The notes: a model not told the origin generated them from the sequence alone. A stretch of 64,000 nt of DNA from Actinopolyspora lacussalsi (GCA_030803735.1 JAURUC010000001.1:648501-712500); one strand, 5' to 3'; positions 8,044-16,415 are shown, counted from the stretch's first letter. Program-made: numbers and translations.

Positions 8044-9182
8044 TGCTCTTCCTTTCCTCGTCCTCGTGCGGTGTCGGTGTGTGAGTTCGGGAATGTCGCG
8101 GCCGTGACGAAACGCCCGTCCTGTTGCTCCACCCTCAGCTCGCCCCCGTTGTCGACCACTCGCTTCCGGAGGATGGCGAGCCCGCCGAGCTCGGGCAGCG
8201 AGGTGTCCTGGACACCGTCGTTGACGATGGTGATGCCGGAATCCGAGAGCGTGATCCGAACCTGTTTCGCCTGTGCGTGCCGCAGGATGTTGGTCGTCGT
8301 CTCCCGGAGGACCTGACCGAGCAGTTCGTTGTCCCGTTCCTCGAGCTCGGCGTCCCGGTCGACGAGCACGCCGATGCCCGCGGCTTCCAGAAGGTTCTTC
8401 GCGTTCTCCAGCTCCGCGGCGAGGTTGAGTCGCCGCTGCGCGTACACGAGCTCCCTGGTCCTGGTGATGGTGTCGGTGATCAGGGCGCTGATTTCCCGGA
8501 GCTCCCCCTCGGCGCGGTCGGCGTCGGCGCGCACCAGCTTCTGGGCCAGCGCGATCTTCAACTTGACCACGTGCAGGGTGTGCCCCTGAATGTCGTGCAG
8601 GTCACCGGCGAACCGCACGCGTTCCCTGGCGACGGCCAGTTCCGCTTCCCGCTCGCGGGACTCCGCCAACTCCTCGAGAACGTCGTAGTACCACTGACCC
8701 GCGAACATGCCCGCGGTCACCACCACCGTGGTTCCCACCGGGATGAGGACGTTGGCGAACAGCACGTCGGGCACGCTCTGTTGTGACACCAGTAGCCGCG
8801 CCGTACCCGCCGAGGCGACGAAGGCGGTCAACGCCACGGCGCTCACGCCACGATACCGGGGCAGCTTCGGAGCGTAGACGGCTCCTACGATCGTGACACC
8901 GTAGAACGCCGTATCGCCGTTCATCACCAGGACTCCGGCGAGCCACACCGCCGAGGTGACGAGCAGACAGGGCAGCACTACCCGCGAGATGCCGGTCGGC
9001 GTCCACCGCGCGACGGCCACCAGTGCCGCGGCGACCCCCATGCTCAGGACGATGGCCTCCCACCACGTGCGGGAGTCGAGCACCACCAGCAGTGCGCCGA
9101 CCGGAGCGATGGCCACGACCATCGTCGCGACGTTCAGTCTGCGCATCCGTCCCCGAGTGGTCTCGATGCGCTCGTTCGTCAT
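8040..9182 (-). CDS. Sensor histidine kinase (HisKA_3, DesK-like)
   Basis: A 380-residue membrane kinase. Residues about 17-165 hold several hydrophobic spans with almost no extracellular loops, so the signal is probably sensed in or at the membrane. The HisKA_3 dimerisation domain contains FAGDLHDIQGH with phospho-His about 196, followed by the N-box ETTTNILRHAQA and a short ATPase end (GGLAILRKRVVDNGG). GAGGAG just before ATG 9182 favours this start over a GTG at 9221. It partners the overlapping NarL-type regulator. Such DesK/LiaS-like kinases often respond to membrane state or to a peptide handled by the neighbouring ABC transporter. Confidence 0.92.
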   Translation of the reverse strand: MTNERIETTRGRMRRLNVATMVVAIAPVGALLVVLDSRTWWEAIVLSMGVAAALVAVARWTPTGISRVVLPCLLVTSAVWLAGVLVMNGDTAFYGVTIVGAVYAPKLPRYRGVSAVALTAFVASAGTARLLVSQQSVPDVLFANVLIPVGTTVVVTAGMFAGQWYYDVLEELAESREREAELAVARERVRFAGDLHDIQGHTLHVVKLKIALAQKLVRADADRAEGELREISALITDTITRTRELVYAQRRLNLAAELENAKNLLEAAGIGVLVDRDAELEERDNELLGQVLRETTTNILRHAQAKQVRITLSDSGITIVNDGVQDTSLPELGGLAILRKRVVDNGGELRVEQQDGRFVTAATFPNSHTDTARGRGKEEQ

Positions 9183-9349
9183 GTGCTCCTCGTCGTCGAA
9201 CAGGTCGAAAAGGTACGCCACGCGGACCGGAAGGAAGCCGATAGTGTCGGTACCGGTGGAACACGCGGCCTTCCGGTTGCCGTTCCGATGTTCCGGGATC
9301 GAACGGCTGAGTTCGTCCGAGTGTCCTCCCGGCTCGCTGCGCCGGGTAG

Positions 9350-9392
9350 TGACACGGTGTCATACGTTCACTCGAAAAATGTCATGGTGAAC
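9350..9392. promoter_or_regulatory. Candidate operator between kinase and ABC exporter
   Basis: TGACACGGTGTCA at 9350-9362 is a perfect 6+6 inverted repeat around one base. Four bases on, GTTCAC (9366-9371) and GTGAAC (9387-9392) form a second inverted repeat around an A-rich centre. The site lies just upstream of the ABC ATPase gene and opposite the kinase gene, where the NarL-type regulator would be expected to bind. The binding is inferred from position and symmetry. Confidence 0.45.
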
Positions 9393-9445
9393 AGGTGACG
9401 TGATTCCACTGGTCGGTGAGTGCGGTGGTTGCTGGGATCGAAGCC

Positions 9446-10330
9446 ATGAACTCGACTCCGGTCATCGACGTGGCACGGTTGAACCTCACCTACGGTGACC
9501 ATCCCGCCGTGAAGGACTTGTCCCTCCAGGTACGAAGTGGAGAGCTCTACGCCCTGCTCGGTACGAACGGGGCCGGCAAGACATCGACCCTGGAGATCGT
9601 CGAAGGCCACCGCGCCGCCACCTCGGGCACCGTACGGGTCTTCGGCCAGGACCCGCGCGATCGGCGTGCGGTGCGTCCCAGGACGGGCATCATGCTGCAG
9701 GAGAGCGGGTTCTCCCCGGATCTGACAGTGCGGGAATCGGTCCGGCTGATCGGGAAGCTCACCGGACGTACGGACACGGTCGAACACGTCCTGGGCATTG
9801 TCGACCTCACGAGCAAGGCGGGTACCAAGGTCTCCCAGCTCTCCGGCGGCGAGAAAAGGCGACTGGATTTCGCCACCGCTGTGTACGGGGCACCGGAGCT
9901 GATCTTCCTGGACGAACCCACCACCGGCTTGGACATCCAGTCCCGTGACGCCCTGTGGAGTTCCGTGGACAAGCTGCGTGCCGCGGGGTCGACCATCGTG
10001 CTCACCACGCACTACCTGGAGGAGGCCCAGCAGCGCGCCGATCGCATCGGGCTCATGCACCGGGGAACCCTGCACAGGGAAGGGACCGTTTCCGAACTGA
10101 CGCGGACCCTCCCCGCCGTTATCCGCTTCACCCTCACGAACACCGCACCGGCCCTGCCACTGCGGGCAACACGTGAGAACGACGGCAGTTGCCTCATCGA
10201 GACGCATCACCTGCAGCGGGACATGTACACCCTGCTCGGGTGGGCGCAGGACCACGCGGTGGAGTTGTGTGATCTCGAAGCCGGCCCGACCAGGCTCGAC
10301 GACGTCTTCCGCGCCATCGGCGACGACTGA
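9446..10330 (+). CDS. ABC transporter ATP-binding protein (exporter, CcmA/DrrA type)
   Basis: A 294-residue ATPase of the ABC-2 exporter class. Walker A is GTNGAGKT, the signature LSGGEKRRL, Walker B LIFLDEPTTGLD, and the switch His is in LTTHYLEEA. The C-terminal about 80 residues form the extra domain usual in drug and lipid exporters (DLEAGPTRLDDVFRAI). ATG 9446 is taken as start because the protein then begins like its family; a GTG at 9416 in the same frame has no better ribosome site. It is followed after 34 bp by its permease and preceded by a divergent two-component system that probably controls it. Substrate unknown. Confidence 0.93.
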   Translation: MNSTPVIDVARLNLTYGDHPAVKDLSLQVRSGELYALLGTNGAGKTSTLEIVEGHRAATSGTVRVFGQDPRDRRAVRPRTGIMLQESGFSPDLTVRESVRLIGKLTGRTDTVEHVLGIVDLTSKAGTKVSQLSGGEKRRLDFATAVYGAPELIFLDEPTTGLDIQSRDALWSSVDKLRAAGSTIVLTTHYLEEAQQRADRIGLMHRGTLHREGTVSELTRTLPAVIRFTLTNTAPALPLRATRENDGSCLIETHHLQRDMYTLLGWAQDHAVELCDLEAGPTRLDDVFRAIGDD

Positions 10331-10364
10331 ACCACGTTCGTAACCTCTCGGAAAAGGACCTGCC

Positions 10365-11084
10365 ATGCTTTCCATCGCCCACAGTGAGCTGATCCAGATT
10401 TTTCGGAACAGGCTGGTGCTGGTATCCGGTTTCGTGATGCCCGCGGCGGTCAGTGCGTTCTTCATCCGGCAGCACGAGCTCTTCGCGTCCGTGGCCAGCC
10501 TCGGCTACATCGCTGCCATCGTGCTGTTCACCGTGGGGGCGTTCGGGTTCTACACCACGGCTGTGACCACCCTGGCCTCTCGCCGCCAGAACCTGTTCCT
10601 CAAGCGGCTGCGCTCCACCGCAGCAGGTGACGCCGGAATCCTCGTCGGCTTGCTGCTGCCGCTCTCCGTCATCGCGCTGGCTCAGGTGGTGGTCATCCTG
10701 ACCGTGCTGGCCGTGGTCGCCGGTCTGCCGGACAACATCGCTCTCCTGGTTACGGCCGTCCTCACGACGGTGATCATGATGCTCGGCCTGGGACTGGCCA
10801 CGGCAGGACTGACCAATTCCCCCGAACACGCCCAAGTGACCACGCTGCCCGTCACTCTCGGCGTCATCGGCGTGGCCAGCTGGGTGGGTATCACCGGCAC
10901 CGAGCGGTTCACCCTGCTCAAGCGATTGCTACCCGGCGGGTCGGCCACCGAGCTGGTCGTCAATGCCTGGAACGGCGGCGCCGCTGTGACGGACTCCCTG
11001 CTACTGCTCGCCCCCACCCTGGCGTGGGTCGCCGTCGCCGTTGTGCTGGCCTCTCGCCTCTTCCAGTGGGAACCGCGCCGTTAA
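10365..11084 (+). CDS. ABC-2 type permease
   Basis: A 239-residue integral membrane protein with about six hydrophobic segments, partner of the ATPase directly upstream. The N-terminal SELIQIFRNRLVLVSGFVMP is the amphipathic coupling region of ABC-2 permeases and the late ERFTLLKRLLPGGSATELV loop is typical of the DrrB/NodJ-like group. Start ATG 10365 has GGAAAAGGAC upstream. The operon probably ends here; no further gene follows for 265 bp. Substrate is unknown: lipids, peptides and drugs are all handled by related pairs. Confidence 0.9.
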   Translation: MLSIAHSELIQIFRNRLVLVSGFVMPAAVSAFFIRQHELFASVASLGYIAAIVLFTVGAFGFYTTAVTTLASRRQNLFLKRLRSTAAGDAGILVGLLLPLSVIALAQVVVILTVLAVVAGLPDNIALLVTAVLTTVIMMLGLGLATAGLTNSPEHAQVTTLPVTLGVIGVASWVGITGTERFTLLKRLLPGGSATELVVNAWNGGAAVTDSLLLLAPTLAWVAVAVVLASRLFQWEPRR

Positions 11085-11349
11085 CGCGAGACCGGCAGCC
11101 GAGCTTTCCCGGCATCGGTGCCGACCCACAGCGCCTCACCGGAGAGACTCTCCCGGGGGCGCCCGCGTGAGTCGGAGGGACTCCATCCTCATAACTCGGC
11201 CCTGTTGGACTCGGGACGGTCGACTCGTCCAGTGTGGTTGGTCCTGCGGCCGAGCCCCGGGCGCCCGGTAGCGAGGGGAGCGGGCGGTGGGATGCTCCGG
11301 ACGGCGGAGCTCACCGCGAACACCTGCCAGGCGGAGGAGGGGCACCACG

Positions 11350-12069
11350 ATGGTCGATCGCGACGCCGAGGTACTCGACGACCCCGTCGGCGAGTCGTTG
11401 CGCGGGAACCACGCGCACCTGGCTCGCCTGGTCGGCCGGGCGGCCACCTACACGCCGGAGGTCGCCACCTTCTGCGCGTTGCCCGGCGAGCCGGACCAGG
11501 ACTCGTGGTCGGAGCTGGCGGAGCTGCTTGGTCGTGGCGAGCTGGCCGACATGTTCAGCTGCCCGGCGAGCCCGCCGTCGGACTGGGAGCCGGTCTTCTC
11601 CCTGGAAGGTCTCCAGCTGATCCGTCCCGCCGGCAGTCACCCCGGTCACGACCCACTCGAGCACGACACCTGCGAGCACGGTCCGGCCGTGGTCGAGCTG
11701 GGAGCCGACGACGTTCCGGAGATGCTCGACCTCACCGCGCGGACCGCCCCGGGGCCGTTCCGGCCCCGCACGCACGAACTCGGCACCTACCTGGGCATCC
11801 GCGAGAGCGGCACGCTGGTCGCTATGGCGGGCGAGCGGCTCCGCCCCACGGGCTGGTCCGAGATCAGTGCCGTCTGCACCGCTCCCGAAGCGCGCGGACG
11901 AGGCCACGCCGCTCGGCTGGTGCTCGCGATGATCGAGCGTATCGAGTCCCGGGGCGAGCGTCCGTTCCTGCACGTGGTGGCTGCCAACACCGGCGCTCGC
12001 GCGCTCTACGAACGGCTCGGTTTCGTGGTCCGCAAAGCGGTTACCTTTCGCGGGTTCCGGACGCCGTGA
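11350..12069 (+). CDS. GNAT-family N-acetyltransferase (FR47-like)
   Basis: A 239-residue protein with an N-terminal half of about 110 residues resembling a degenerate second acyltransferase-like region and a clear C-terminal GNAT domain. The acetyl-CoA loop is VCTAPEARGRGHAARLV, followed by LHVVAANTGARALYERLGF and a final beta strand. GGAGGAGG at 11332-11339 sets the start at ATG 11350. Substrate unknown. Its last 139 bases belong to a 240-bp direct repeat; a second copy of the end of this gene lies 2.4 kb away at 14310. It converges on a membrane protein gene whose end is also inside the repeat. Confidence 0.9.
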   Translation: MVDRDAEVLDDPVGESLRGNHAHLARLVGRAATYTPEVATFCALPGEPDQDSWSELAELLGRGELADMFSCPASPPSDWEPVFSLEGLQLIRPAGSHPGHDPLEHDTCEHGPAVVELGADDVPEMLDLTARTAPGPFRPRTHELGTYLGIRESGTLVAMAGERLRPTGWSEISAVCTAPEARGRGHAARLVLAMIERIESRGERPFLHVVAANTGARALYERLGFVVRKAVTFRGFRTP

Positions 12070-12170
12070 CGGCTTCGTGAACCGGACTGACGGCGACCGG
12101 TCGTGCTTCTCCGAAGCCTCACTCGCCCCGTACAACCGCATCGGAGAAGTTGCTGTGGGGCTGGTTCACG
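11931..12170. repeat. 240-bp direct repeat, copy A
   Basis: These 240 bp recur at 14310-14549 with six mismatches seen by eye (about 97.5 % identity) and no gap. Copy A covers the last 46 codons of the intact GNAT gene, the short spacer, and the last 17 codons of the convergent membrane protein gene. Five mismatches fall in the GNAT frame and four of these are synonymous, so the copies look like diverged homologues rather than a fresh duplication. Confidence 0.93.
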
Positions 12171-12652
12171 ATCACTGACTCGCCGTCCTCGGATGCGCGA
12201 GCTTGAACCAACCGAGTCAACGAAGCCGCGTAGAAGACGAACGGGGAACCGAACAGTAGAAGGAACCCGAGCCCCAGAGCACCTCCGAGCACGCTGCTCG
12301 GATGACCGATAATCAGACGTGCGACAAGCGCCCCGGATACCAGCAAGAGAGCAGACCAGAACATGAGCTGCGTAAGTACGAACAAAGCTGTCCGCGTCCG
12401 TGCGCATCGATCGCAGAGGGGCCAGTCCCGGACGCTCACAATCTGGACTTTGCGTGTCTTCTCGCCAAGACGGCCAGCCACACCGAGGGGATTGGCACTC
12501 ATGAAGCGGTTTCCCTGAGGCTGGGCACGCGACTGGAGCGCGAAATCCCGACTGCGCGTCGCAGGTCGTCCGTGTCGCACGCAGTGCGGTGGTAAGTTAC
12601 CCGGTGTCCCCGTCATCTTCGCAGGCAAGACCACTTCTTGTCGTTGATTCAT
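12119..12652 (-). CDS. Two-span membrane protein of unknown function with CxxC
   Basis: A 177-residue protein not recognised as a named family. After a basic N-terminal stretch of about 75 residues comes WPLCDRC, then two hydrophobic hairpin spans (about 88-115 and 120-147) and an acidic cytoplasmic tail ending DAVVRGE. GGAGAG four bases before ATG 12652 supports the long start, though an internal ATG at 12502 would give a compact 127-residue protein like other actinobacterial two-span proteins. Its 3' end lies inside repeat copy A. It faces the low-G+C cassette, with only about 125 bp between its start and the first cassette gene, so they may share a divergent promoter region. Confidence 0.65.
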   Translation of the reverse strand: MNQRQEVVLPAKMTGTPGNLPPHCVRHGRPATRSRDFALQSRAQPQGNRFMSANPLGVAGRLGEKTRKVQIVSVRDWPLCDRCARTRTALFVLTQLMFWSALLLVSGALVARLIIGHPSSVLGGALGLGFLLLFGSPFVFYAASLTRLVQARASEDGESVIVNQPHSNFSDAVVRGE

Positions 12653-12777
12653 CTGCTCTCCAACGGATGTCGAACCGACAGTACGAATTTGGTGTGATAT
12701 TTTCTAGGATAGTATCAGGTGGGCGGTAAGTTGCCAAAAATGTAACATCTTGATTGATGAGCAATGTATGGAGGATC

Positions 12778-13089
12778 ATGGGTTTTAGAGCAAACCGCGA
12801 AAGTATTCAGGAATTCGGCGAGAGAATGAACGGTCTGGTAAGTGATTCTCAAGCGGCTGAATCTTATGCTAAAAAGTGGCTCTCATTCGGGTACTCTGAA
12901 GGCCGTATGTTCTTCACTGCGGTAGAGGCCGCAGAAAACGCCAGGAATGCCTTAGTCGCCAACTATCAACGGCTGGCCGAAGTCCAGCGTTCTTCGTCTT
13001 CAGAAGTTGACAAGGCAGCTCACTTGTACGAACAGATGGACCGTGATGCGGCAGCGCGCCTGGACAACTCCTACAAGGAATCTAACTAA
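12778..13089 (+). CDS. EspC-like (ESX) type VII secretion-associated small protein
   Basis: A 103-residue helical protein resembling the ESX-1 EspC/PE-like small substrates. It is a predicted helix-turn-helix hairpin with a YxxxD export motif near the C-terminus (YEQMD, residues 84-88), the general type VII secretion signal, preceded by the conserved LYEQMDRDAAARL helix. GGAGG five bases before ATG 12778 sets the start. No signal peptide is present, as expected. The WXG-like gene follows after 8 bp, so the two products may form a heterodimer for export. No ESX core gene (EccB-EccE) is in the window. The exact family is inferred from shape and motif. Confidence 0.65.
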   Translation: MGFRANRESIQEFGERMNGLVSDSQAAESYAKKWLSFGYSEGRMFFTAVEAAENARNALVANYQRLAEVQRSSSSEVDKAAHLYEQMDRDAAARLDNSYKESN

Positions 13090-13097
13090 GGAAAATT

Positions 13098-13817
13098 ATG
13101 TCGCAGAAACCGGCAGATGAATTAACTGAACCAGAGTCTTCCGATCCAATTCCTGATCTTGCGGAAAACGTTATAGGTGCCAGTCAATATATCAGTGTCG
13201 CATACTGGACTGGCAGAGCTCTCGACATGGCGCTCGGGTTTAATCCTGGAGAGTGGGTTTCCGAGCAATTCTCAGGTGAATGGCAAGTCGTGCAGCAAGC
13301 CGGAATAGCGCTTGGGAATTTGAAAAAATTCAATGCACAGTTTGCGCAGTATATCGACGAATCGACGAAGAATTTATCTGAGGATTGGGAAGGAGTCGCG
13401 GCGGATCAGGCCAGTGCATATTTCGCTGGCTTATCCAGAGCAGTACGTGAACAGCAAGAAACACTTGATGGGCTAAGTCAGCAGTTCGATCAGATGGCTA
13501 CGGGGATGTACGAGACAGCAAAGGCCATTAAAGGATTCCTGGACATGCTTCTCGATTATGCGATAGCAATGGGGATTGAACTCGCGGCCGCAGCTTTGAA
13601 CAGCTGGAATGTGATCGGATCAGTAGCTGCTGGAGCGGCATTTGCCGCGACTTTAACGAAGGCGATGGGAGTAGCTGGCCAGGCGATCCAGGCACATACT
13701 GTTGCATGGAACTCCGTTCAAGCCACTGTTGGCGTTATCGCTGGTTATGCCTCCTCTCTTGAGGGTATCGAGCATCACATCCTTCCTGAAAGCAGCTATG
13801 ATCATCCTGGAGTGTGA
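13098..13817 (+). CDS. WXG100-like type VII secretion target with hydrophobic C-terminal region
   Basis: A 239-residue protein. Residues about 65-145 form a WXG100-type helical hairpin with W97-E98-G99 at the turn (LSEDWEGVAADQASAYF) followed by a long amphipathic helix. Residues about 150-215 are Ala/Gly rich and hydrophobic (VIGSVAAGAAFAATLTKAMG), similar to the linker helices that precede toxin domains in LXG/WXG effectors, but the protein ends with only about 20 more residues and no toxin domain. It may be a structural or carrier substrate, or an effector that lost its toxin. It directly abuts the next gene (stop 13815-13817, ATG 13818). AT-rich codon use matches its two neighbours. Confidence 0.68.
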   Translation: MSQKPADELTEPESSDPIPDLAENVIGASQYISVAYWTGRALDMALGFNPGEWVSEQFSGEWQVVQQAGIALGNLKKFNAQFAQYIDESTKNLSEDWEGVAADQASAYFAGLSRAVREQQETLDGLSQQFDQMATGMYETAKAIKGFLDMLLDYAIAMGIELAAAALNSWNVIGSVAAGAAFAATLTKAMGVAGQAIQAHTVAWNSVQATVGVIAGYASSLEGIEHHILPESSYDHPGV

Positions 13818-14198
13818 ATGTCAGATCAAGATCGAGAGCCAATGATGGATGTATCTCGCGGTGATGTCGGGTTATCCCGACACCTGAGGAATTCATTAAG
13901 GATTATTCGCGATAAAACTGACGACGAAGAATTCAGAAAACTGGCAGATGATGTAATCGCGGGAAAGCGGGGTCTTCGGGAGGCGAGTCAATCCGCCTCG
14001 TTTTCCAGAGTGTTGGATTATCAAGTAGAAAAAGCTTCAACGGAAATGGCGGAAATGAGTGACGAAGAACGTGAAGAGCTCGCGCTTTCAGGCGAGCAGC
14101 AATTAGCGGATTTGGGAGTGGATTCTTCGAGGGGGACTTGCTCCAGTGTTGAGGATCTGGAAGATACTGATTACAGCAATAAGACATGGTTGCATTAG
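13818..14198 (+). CDS. Small acidic protein of unknown function, third gene of the T7SS-like cassette
   Basis: A 126-residue acidic helical protein with no recognised family. The central segment (LRNSLRIIRDKTDDEEFRKL, then VLDYQVEKASTEMAEMSDEE) looks like paired charged helices. It begins on the base after the stop of the WXG-like gene, so translation is coupled. In type VII loci such small acidic proteins are often dedicated chaperones or immunity factors; which applies here cannot be told. Low G+C like the rest of the cassette. Confidence 0.6.
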   Translation: MSDQDREPMMDVSRGDVGLSRHLRNSLRIIRDKTDDEEFRKLADDVIAGKRGLREASQSASFSRVLDYQVEKASTEMAEMSDEEREELALSGEQQLADLGVDSSRGTCSSVEDLEDTDYSNKTWLH

Positions 14199-14309
14199 CC
14201 GGATTCGGATAACTTTTATGCCTGTCTGAACCTGTTCGCTCCTATCCTGTTAACAGGTGGGCGCGGTAGGCGAAATTTAATGTTGCAACGCCGCGCCACC
14301 TGAGTCAGC

Positions 14310-14448
14310 GATTGAACGTATCGAGTTCCGGGGTGAGCGTCCGTTCCTGCACGTGGTCGCTGCCAACACCGGCGCTCGCGCGCTCTACGAACGGCTCGGT
14401 TTCGTGGTCCGCAAAGCGGTTACCTTTCGCGGGTTCCGGACGCCGTGA
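14310..14448 (+). pseudogene. 3' fragment of a GNAT acetyltransferase gene
   Basis: The first 139 bp of repeat copy B encode the last 46 codons and stop of a GNAT gene nearly identical to the intact one ending at 12069, with one amino-acid change (Ser to Phe in the ESRGER segment). The acetyl-CoA binding loop and everything before it are missing, and the sequence upstream (14199-14309) is unrelated AT-rich DNA. It is a non-functional fragment. Confidence 0.85.
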
Positions 14449-14549
14449 CGGCTTCGTGAACCGGACTGACGGCGACCGGTCGTGCTTCTCCGAAGCCTCA
14501 CTCGCCCCGTACAACCGCATCGGAGAAGTCGCTGTGGGGCTGGTTCACG
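14310..14549. repeat. 240-bp direct repeat, copy B
   Basis: Second copy of the 11931-12170 repeat, same orientation, offset 2379 bp. It contains the GNAT 3' fragment and, on the reverse strand, the last 17 codons of the membrane protein gene. Immediately to the right the reverse frame continues for about ten codons that only loosely resemble the intact membrane protein, suggesting the copy derives from a diverged relative of the same gene pair. Confidence 0.93.
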
Positions 14550-14652
14550 GTCATACGAATCTTCACCGGACTCGATTCCCGGTGTCTCGCCCGGCAGAAT
14601 TGTGAAAGTGATCTCTTGCGCTCAGATTCGGAGTCACCGCGGGGTTGTCGAG

Positions 14653-15915
14653 CTACAAGCTGTAATTGTGCTTGCGAACGTACATGTCCTGATCGGCCTC
14701 GTTCTTCAGACCCCGGTAGGAGGTCGACGGATCGCGGGTGGTGGACATTCCGACGCTGGCCGTGACTCGGATGTGTCCACTCGTTGTGGCGGTCGCGGTA
14801 TTGAGTCGGTGCTCGACCCTGTTACGCAGCTCGACAGCCTTCGCCTGGTTGTCCAGATAGGCGAGGACGACGAACTCGTCCCCTCCGATGCGGGCCACGG
14901 TATCGCCGGAGCGTACGGCGTTCGAAAGCTCGTGCGCCACGGCTCGCAGGATCTCGTCGCCCGCGTCGTGGCCGTACTGATCGTTGACCTCCTTGAACCC
15001 GTTGAGGTCGACCAGCAGTACGACCAGTACGCCGTCGGATTTCGACAACGCGCAGAGCTCCTGCTGGAATCGGTCGCCGAGCAGGGAACGGTTGGCTACG
15101 TCCGTCAGCGGATCGTGCAGCGCCATGCGGGTCAGCTCGGCCAGACGTTCCTCGTTGACCTGCGTATCGTCGCCGATCGGCTCGTACTGGCCGATGACAT
15201 AGACCGGCTGGTCGTCGAGTCCTCGAACGAGACCCAGCCTGCCCAGGACCCACCGGGCATGGCCGTCCCGGTGTCGCAGGCGAATCTCGACTGTCCCCGA
15301 GTCGGTGCTTCCGTTACGGAACTCGGCGTTCAGGGCATCGACCTGTGCCTGGTCCCCGTCGTAGATCAGACCGGTGCACAGTTGACCGATTAGTTCCTGC
15401 CTGCCCAGACCGACCAGTTCGCAGAACTTGCCGTTGGCCTCGGTGAGACGTCCCTCCAGATCCATCGATGTCACCCCGACCGGTGCGTTGAGCAGCGTCT
15501 GCTGCCACAGTCGCTCCGACTCCCGGCGCGCGGTGATGTCGTGAAACTGGGATACGAACATCTCGGGGGAGCCGTCCGACGTCCTGATCAGCGAGCTGTT
15601 GACGAGGACGAGGACGGCACGGCCGTCGGAACGCAGTAGCCGCTTCTCCGAGGTGAAGCAGTCGATCTCCTCCCGTACGAGGCTGTCGATCGTCTCTCGT
15701 TCCAACGCGTAGTCACCCGGATATGTGACTTCCGCGGGTGACAGCCGCAGCAGCGTCTCCCGGCCGTAGCCGAGGAGATCGCACAGGGCGGGGTTGACAT
15801 CCAGATGGCGCCCCGACAGGTCGACGAGCGCGATCGGGCCCGCTGCCTGATTCCACAGGGCTTCCCACAGCACGTGTTCCCTCGCTCGCCACGCTCTGGC
15901 CTCCACGGCATCCAC
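14653..15915 (-). CDS. PAS-PAS-GGDEF diguanylate cyclase
   Basis: A 420-residue signalling enzyme that makes cyclic di-GMP from two GTP. Two PAS sensor domains (about 12-130 and 135-255) precede a GGDEF domain (about 258-420). The catalytic motif is intact (ARIGGDEFVVLA), and RSGD, five residues before GGDEF, fits the RxxD inhibitory site, so product feedback is expected. There is no EAL domain and no membrane segment, so it is a soluble, probably one-way synthase. The GTG at 15915 is the longest start; a second GTG nine bases on is possible, and no strong ribosome site decides. In Streptomyces, cyclic di-GMP delays sporulation through BldD. Confidence 0.92.
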   Translation of the reverse strand: MDAVEARAWRAREHVLWEALWNQAAGPIALVDLSGRHLDVNPALCDLLGYGRETLLRLSPAEVTYPGDYALERETIDSLVREEIDCFTSEKRLLRSDGRAVLVLVNSSLIRTSDGSPEMFVSQFHDITARRESERLWQQTLLNAPVGVTSMDLEGRLTEANGKFCELVGLGRQELIGQLCTGLIYDGDQAQVDALNAEFRNGSTDSGTVEIRLRHRDGHARWVLGRLGLVRGLDDQPVYVIGQYEPIGDDTQVNEERLAELTRMALHDPLTDVANRSLLGDRFQQELCALSKSDGVLVVLLVDLNGFKEVNDQYGHDAGDEILRAVAHELSNAVRSGDTVARIGGDEFVVLAYLDNQAKAVELRNRVEHRLNTATATTSGHIRVTASVGMSTTRDPSTSYRGLKNEADQDMYVRKHNYSL

Positions 15916-16031
15916 GCTAACCGCCGGGGGCCGGATTCACCGCTCGTCTCCCCGCGGGTACTCGTCGCGCTCTCGTTTCCTCGGTCGTCAAGCAGCGAGC
16001 ATGTCCTCGGGTGCCGAGGTAGAATGAATTC

Positions 16032-16415
16032 GTGAGTACGCCGGACCACCCGTTGGAATCGATCTACAACGCGCGGACCGAACTCGAAAACGCCGCACAG
16101 AGCCAGCGCCATACCCGTCTCGACGAGATGGATTGGACCGCTTACGGTTCGGCTCTGGTGGGAACGCTGGGTGCGATGGCCGCGTTCGCGGGTGAGTTGG
16201 TTTCCCAGATCGACGAGGACGATCGCGAACGGCTCTACCGCCATGCACTGCAGGATCACCCGCACGAGGCGCTCGATCGGGCGGTCGAGCATCTCAGCAA
16301 TCTGCGGCAGGTGCTGAATCAAGCCTCTGAGCAGGCCCAGGGCTACTGGGCGGAGGTGCAGCACATCCAGGAGACGACCGCACCGCCTTCCGACGAAACC
16401 GGTGAATCCCGGTAA
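16032..16415 (+). CDS. Small helical protein of unknown function, probable leaderless mRNA
   Basis: A 127-residue protein without a recognised family. It looks entirely helical, with a hydrophobic patch in the middle (GSALVGTLGAMAAFAGELVSQ) too polar to be a sure membrane span, then heptad-like helices (EHLSNLRQVLNQASEQAQG). GTG 16032 has no ribosome site but is preceded by TAGAAT at 16020-16025, a good -10 hexamer at the distance expected when transcription starts on the first codon base. The gene is divergent from the diguanylate cyclase, 116 bp apart. Confidence 0.65.
   Translation: MSTPDHPLESIYNARTELENAAQSQRHTRLDEMDWTAYGSALVGTLGAMAAFAGELVSQIDEDDRERLYRHALQDHPHEALDRAVEHLSNLRQVLNQASEQAQGYWAEVQHIQETTAPPSDETGESR

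Larger units (their letters stand above)
12171..14309. other. Low-G+C segment between the direct repeats (likely acquired)
   Basis: From about 12640 to 14280 the base composition drops to roughly 45-50 % G+C by eye, with AT-ending codons that are rare elsewhere in the window. The segment holds three co-directional genes related to type VII secretion substrates and is bracketed by the 240-bp direct repeats. No integrase, transposase or terminal inverted repeat is visible. Homologous recombination between the repeats would delete or exchange the whole cassette. Confidence 0.7.

Noticed and set aside
12171..14309. An insertion sequence or integrative element
   Set aside because: No transposase, integrase or terminal inverted repeats; the flanking 240-bp repeats are gene fragments too long and too diverged for target-site duplications or usual att sites.
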